Positions 6,091 through 8,372 of a DNA stretch of 8,372 bases are shown one piece after another. The notes below the pieces were generated by a model. That model was not told where the DNA came from. It saw nothing but the letters and a program-made list of their open reading frames with translations, and ran no database searches. The stretch's first letter is position 1. The number at the start of each line of letters is the position of its first letter. Both the position numbers and the translations under genes were made by a program. Location: assembly GCA_021781865.1 (NCBI GenBank), contig JAJXVZ010000024.1:1-8372 (forward strand), in the 5' to 3' direction. Source of the stretch: a bacterium (GTDB lineage: Bacteria; Patescibacteriota; Minisyncoccia; Phycocordibacterales; Phycocordibacteraceae).

Positions 6091-6804
6091 TCAATCATCT
6101 GATACTACACGAATACCGTATGCGTAAACGACACCATTTTGTAGATGGCCTGCAACATACACGTTTTCACCAACAGAAAGGGCGTGAATATTAAATCCGG
6201 AAGGGGGCACGATGGTCCAAGTTCCCTCGTCTGAATCAAGGTCTGTATCGTTGTATGAAATGACAAATGTGAATCCAGTATCATTAAGAGATGTGATGAC
6301 TCCACGATAGATACCTTGATTTTGGTGTGAGTCATGAATTTGTTCGTACCAAGGTCCGAGTATGGGAAGTTGATCTTTATCCGCCTCAGAGAGGAGAAAC
6401 GAATGAAGTGGTGTAAGGTCCACGAGTGTACTACCAACGATACCAATGGCAAGTATCCATAAAAAAATACGAAGAAGGGAGAATCGATACATGGGAGTAA
6501 TTTTGCGTATTAAGAATTCAAGAATTACAAGGAAGAGTATGAAGATGAAAAAGGATGTCCACGGGAAAAGGATGCTGAATTTCAGTAGCCCGCGCTCACC
6601 GAACTCGAGGAGGAATTGAACACCACTTGCATGAATACTGAAGAATACGAAGCTAAGCGCAAAAAGCGATCCGACAAGTATGAGTACAGAAGCCGTGCCA
6701 ATCAGGATAATACGGAGCATGAAATAGACCTTCGACCGCATGGAAACTTCCCCACGGTGGATCTTTTCAAGCACATTTTTCTGAATATCAGTTTCCTGCG
6801 ACAT
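6091..6804 (-). CDS. Three-helix membrane protein with C-terminal DUF5666-like domain, candidate partner of sigma B
   Basis: No named family is recognised. The 237-residue protein starts with a charged cytoplasmic segment (1-28) of the form V-L-E-K-I-x-x-G-E-V-x-M-R-x-K-x-Y-F-x-L, which resembles N-termini I recall from Candidate Phyla Radiation membrane proteins. Membrane helices follow at about 30-56, 76-99 and 108-128. Residues 163-234 form a beta-rich domain (Y-R-G-V-I-T-S-L, then V-G-E-N-V-Y-V-A-G, then V-x-A-Y-G-I-R-V-V) much like DUF5666. With three helices and N-in topology, that domain would face outside. The gene overlaps the sigma stop by 17 bases, so a regulatory partnership is likely. 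The start at 6804 is preferred because it keeps the charged segment. An ATG at 6741 has the better ribosome site (GGGGAAG, five bases away) and would drop 21 residues. Confidence 0.8.
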   Translation of the reverse strand: MSQETDIQKNVLEKIHRGEVSMRSKVYFMLRIILIGTASVLILVGSLFALSFVFFSIHASGVQFLLEFGERGLLKFSILFPWTSFFIFILFLVILEFLIRKITPMYRFSLLRIFLWILAIGIVGSTLVDLTPLHSFLLSEADKDQLPILGPWYEQIHDSHQNQGIYRGVITSLNDTGFTFVISYNDTDLDSDEGTWTIVPPSGFNIHALSVGENVYVAGHLQNGVVYAYGIRVVSDD

Positions 6805-7348
6805 AATGCTTAAGCGTCTCGCGGGCGCGATGCAGACGGACGCCTACTGTACCAATCGGTACGTGGAGCACGTCAGCTATTTGTTGATAAGCAAGTTGCT
6901 CCAGGTAATACAGAATGATGACTTCGCGGTAGTTCGGAGAGAGCGCCTCAAGTCCGCGTTCGACGAGCGCGCGCATCTCCATGCGTTCTTCGTCCCCCGC
7001 AGGATCGACCTCATACGCCGCGTGTGCTGAAAATAGATCGAGGTCGACCGTCACAAAGGGTAACCGACTGTTCTGGCGCATTGTGTTCACAAACATGTTA
7101 TGTGCGATTCGATAGATCCATGGCGAGAATGATCGTGTGGCATCGAAACCTTGGATGTTCCGATACACCTTAATAAATACTTCCTGCACCGCGTCCTCAA
7201 TATGAGCTTTTTCCGAGAGAAATTTCCTGCCGTATCGGATTAGTTTCGGTTGGTACCTACTCATAAGTACACCGAAGGCAACCTCATTCTTCCCTTGCAC
7301 GAGCGTCGCAAGTTCCTCATCAGTCTTGTGTGTCAGGCTCTCGTCCAT
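6788..7348 (-). CDS. ECF-type RNA polymerase sigma factor (sigma B)
   Basis: Second alternative sigma factor of the window, 186 residues. Region 2 spans about 24-92, with V-A-F-G-V-L-M-S-R-Y, the I-E-D-A-V-Q-E-V-F-I-K-V-Y core of 2.2, and F-S-P-W-I-Y-R-I-A-H-N in 2.3-2.4. Region 4 spans about 128-180, with L-S-P-N-Y-R-E-V-I and the helix-turn-helix Y-Q-Q-I-A-D-V-L, then I-G-T-V-G-V-R-L-H-R-A-R. It is clearly diverged from sigma A (for example the linker and the 2.4 residues), so the two are unlikely to be recent duplicates or to read identical promoters. The start has the clearest ribosome site among the complete genes (GGGAG). The gene follows the dehydrogenase stop after 12 bases and is overlapped by its membrane partner by 17 bases. 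Confidence 0.95.
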   Translation of the reverse strand: MDESLTHKTDEELATLVQGKNEVAFGVLMSRYQPKLIRYGRKFLSEKAHIEDAVQEVFIKVYRNIQGFDATRSFSPWIYRIAHNMFVNTMRQNSRLPFVTVDLDLFSAHAAYEVDPAGDEERMEMRALVERGLEALSPNYREVIILYYLEQLAYQQIADVLHVPIGTVGVRLHRARETLKHYVAGN

Positions 7349-7351
7349 TTT

Positions 7352-7356
7352 CTCCC
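7352..7356 (-). promoter_or_regulatory. Shine-Dalgarno site of sigma B
   Basis: The minus strand reads GGGAGAAA immediately before the ATG at 7348, within the 12-base gap after the dehydrogenase stop. It supports this start. It stands out because most other starts here have weak sites or rely on overlap. Confidence 0.65.
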
Positions 7357-7360
7357 AGCA

Positions 7361-8362
7361 TCAAGAAACGACATTCGTCGGTGAGCCTTCCGAAAAGTGT
7401 CGAATGTTCTCAATCGAGGCATCGAGGATACGTGTGATGGCCTCGGTGGTGTTGAAGGCGGTATGCGGGGTCACGAGGACGCGCGGGTGTTCGATTATGT
7501 AGTGATTTGCGAGCGCAATCTTGAGCGCGTCCTCGTTCGGGTGCGGCTGGACGAGAAGTAAAGTCTCATCAGCCATATCACCCTCTTCCTCAAGCACATC
7601 GAGTCCAGCACCAGCGAGTGTGCCAGTCCTGAGCGCTTCGACGAGTGCCTCGGTTTCGACGACCGCGCCACGGGAAGTGTTGATGAGATAAGAGCCTTTT
7701 TTGAACGCACGAATATTTTCTTTATTGACGAGGTGGTGAGTATGCGCATTATAGGGGACGTGCAGTGTGACGATGTCGGAGACCATAAAGAGTTCCTCCA
7801 AGGGGGCATAGGTGAAGCCGAGCGTCTTAGCGAGTTCCGCATTCGGATACGCGTCGAAGCCGACAATCTTCATGCCGAAGCCCTGCGCTATACGGATAGC
7901 ATGTGCGCCAATGTGTCCGGTGCCAACAACGCCTATGGTCTTTCCAGCGAGGTCGAAGCCGCGGAGGCCAGTCGGAGAAAATCCACCTGTCTTGACGTTC
8001 ATTTCAGCCTCGCTGATGCGACGCGAAAGCGAAAGTAGGAGCGCGAAAGCGAACTCAGCAACAGTGTTTTCTCCATAAAAAGGAACAGTCGCGACGGTAA
8101 TACCGCGTGCTTTCGCCGCCGCGAGGTTGATATGGTCGAAGCCAGTCGAGCGTGTCGCGATGAATTTTAGTGACGGGAAGCGGTCGAGCTCAGACTCGCC
8201 AATATGCGAATCGATAAAAATACAGAGCGTTTCAGTGTCGTTGTCTTTCAGGTCTGGGAATGTTGATAAGGGTCCTTCGTGGAAAGCGACATTGTCTACC
8301 TTCATCTTCGTTCGCACGTACGCTTCCTCCCACGGTTCGCTCGCAAAGTAATGAATTTTCAT
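7361..8362 (-). CDS. D-isomer-specific 2-hydroxyacid dehydrogenase, probably D-lactate dehydrogenase
   Basis: Cytoplasmic NAD-dependent enzyme that most likely reduces pyruvate to D-lactate and so regenerates NAD+ in fermentation. The 333 residues match the family length. The substrate domain has R-S-T-G-F-D-H-I (71-78) and V-P-x-Y (93-96). The nucleotide domain has the G-T-G-H-I-G fingerprint at 147-152, with D170 ending the second strand, which favours NAD over NADP. The catalytic set is complete: R231 in N-T-S-R-G-A-V, E260 in L-D-V-L-E-E-E (29 residues after the arginine, as in Lactobacillus D-LDH) and H300 in T-P-H-T-A-F. The stretch between E260 and H300 is about eight residues longer than in the Lactobacillus enzyme. 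The N-terminus (M-K-I-H-Y-F) fits a true start, though only ten bases lie upstream and no ribosome site is visible in them. Other 2-hydroxyacid substrates remain possible. Confidence 0.93.
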   Translation of the reverse strand: MKIHYFASEPWEEAYVRTKMKVDNVAFHEGPLSTFPDLKDNDTETLCIFIDSHIGESELDRFPSLKFIATRSTGFDHINLAAAKARGITVATVPFYGENTVAEFAFALLLSLSRRISEAEMNVKTGGFSPTGLRGFDLAGKTIGVVGTGHIGAHAIRIAQGFGMKIVGFDAYPNAELAKTLGFTYAPLEELFMVSDIVTLHVPYNAHTHHLVNKENIRAFKKGSYLINTSRGAVVETEALVEALRTGTLAGAGLDVLEEEGDMADETLLLVQPHPNEDALKIALANHYIIEHPRVLVTPHTAFNTTEAITRILDASIENIRHFSEGSPTNVVS

Positions 8363-8372
8363 AAGTATGTAG

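Noticed and set aside
6616..6813. Plus-strand 65-codon frame opposite the 237-residue membrane protein
   Set aside because: No domain, no ribosome site, fully antisense to a gene with clear membrane helices and operon linkage.
7495..7866. Minus-strand 123-codon frame inside the dehydrogenase
   Set aside because: A Ser/Arg-rich low-complexity translation in an alternate frame of a gene with its complete catalytic set. It is a shadow.
1..8372. Recoded TGA (code 25) as in Gracilibacteria/Absconditabacteria
   Set aside because: TGA ends at least five of the genes exactly at overlap or gene junctions, and the conserved domains need no TGA readthrough. The standard bacterial code fits.
1..8372. 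Mobile elements, CRISPR repeats, tRNA or rRNA genes
   Set aside because: None seen. Coding sequence fills nearly all of the window, with no transposase, long inverted repeats, spaced direct repeats or RNA-like folds.

Overview
The window is a tightly packed, single-direction stretch of eight complete genes plus one gene cut by the left edge, all on the minus strand and so transcribed from right (8372) to left (1). The largest gap between genes is 33 bases, and several starts and stops overlap. The gene content points to a member of the Candidate Phyla Radiation (Patescibacteria, most likely a Parcubacteria-type lineage). The signs are small DUF5666-like membrane proteins next to ECF sigma factors, a very long HlyD/MacA-like adaptor with a glycine-rich tail feeding a MacB-type ATPase, and an RnfD-like membrane domain fused to a ferredoxin-reductase-like flavoprotein beside an FMN-binding protein. 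This assignment rests on recalled family patterns, not on a search. TGA is used as an ordinary stop, which argues against the code-25 lineages (Gracilibacteria, Absconditabacteria).

In transcription order: (1) 8362-7361, an NAD-dependent D-2-hydroxyacid (probably D-lactate) dehydrogenase. (2) 7348-6788, an ECF sigma factor (sigma B here), overlapped by 17 bases by 6804-6091, a three-helix membrane protein with a DUF5666-like C-terminal domain. (3) 6057-5440, a secreted, membrane-anchored FMN-binding protein with a textbook SGAT flavinylation site. Three bases later comes 5436-3907, a 509-residue fusion of an RnfD/NqrB-like membrane domain with a cytoplasmic FAD/NAD(P)H reductase. (4) 3874-3305, a second ECF sigma factor (sigma A), overlapped by four bases by 3308-2886, a small two-helix membrane protein that could be its anti-sigma factor. 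(5) 2874-2413, a one-helix DUF5666-like protein, coupled by a four-base overlap to 2416-635, a HlyD/MacA-like adaptor, followed by 629-1, a MacB/LolD-type ABC ATPase. The permease is expected beyond the left edge.

The working model is two back-to-back sigma-factor modules, each made of a sigma factor, an overlapping membrane partner and a DUF5666-like domain. One leads into a flavin electron-export pair and the other into an ABC export system. In the electron-export pair, the reductase half would take electrons from NAD(P)H in the cytoplasm, the RnfD-like half would carry them across the membrane, and the covalent FMN of the anchored protein would receive them outside. The lactate dehydrogenase at the head also disposes of reducing equivalents. 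That link, the anti-sigma roles and the single-operon idea are inferences.

No tRNA, rRNA, CRISPR array, insertion sequence or convincing intrinsic terminator is visible. No stretch of 300 bases lacks a gene.
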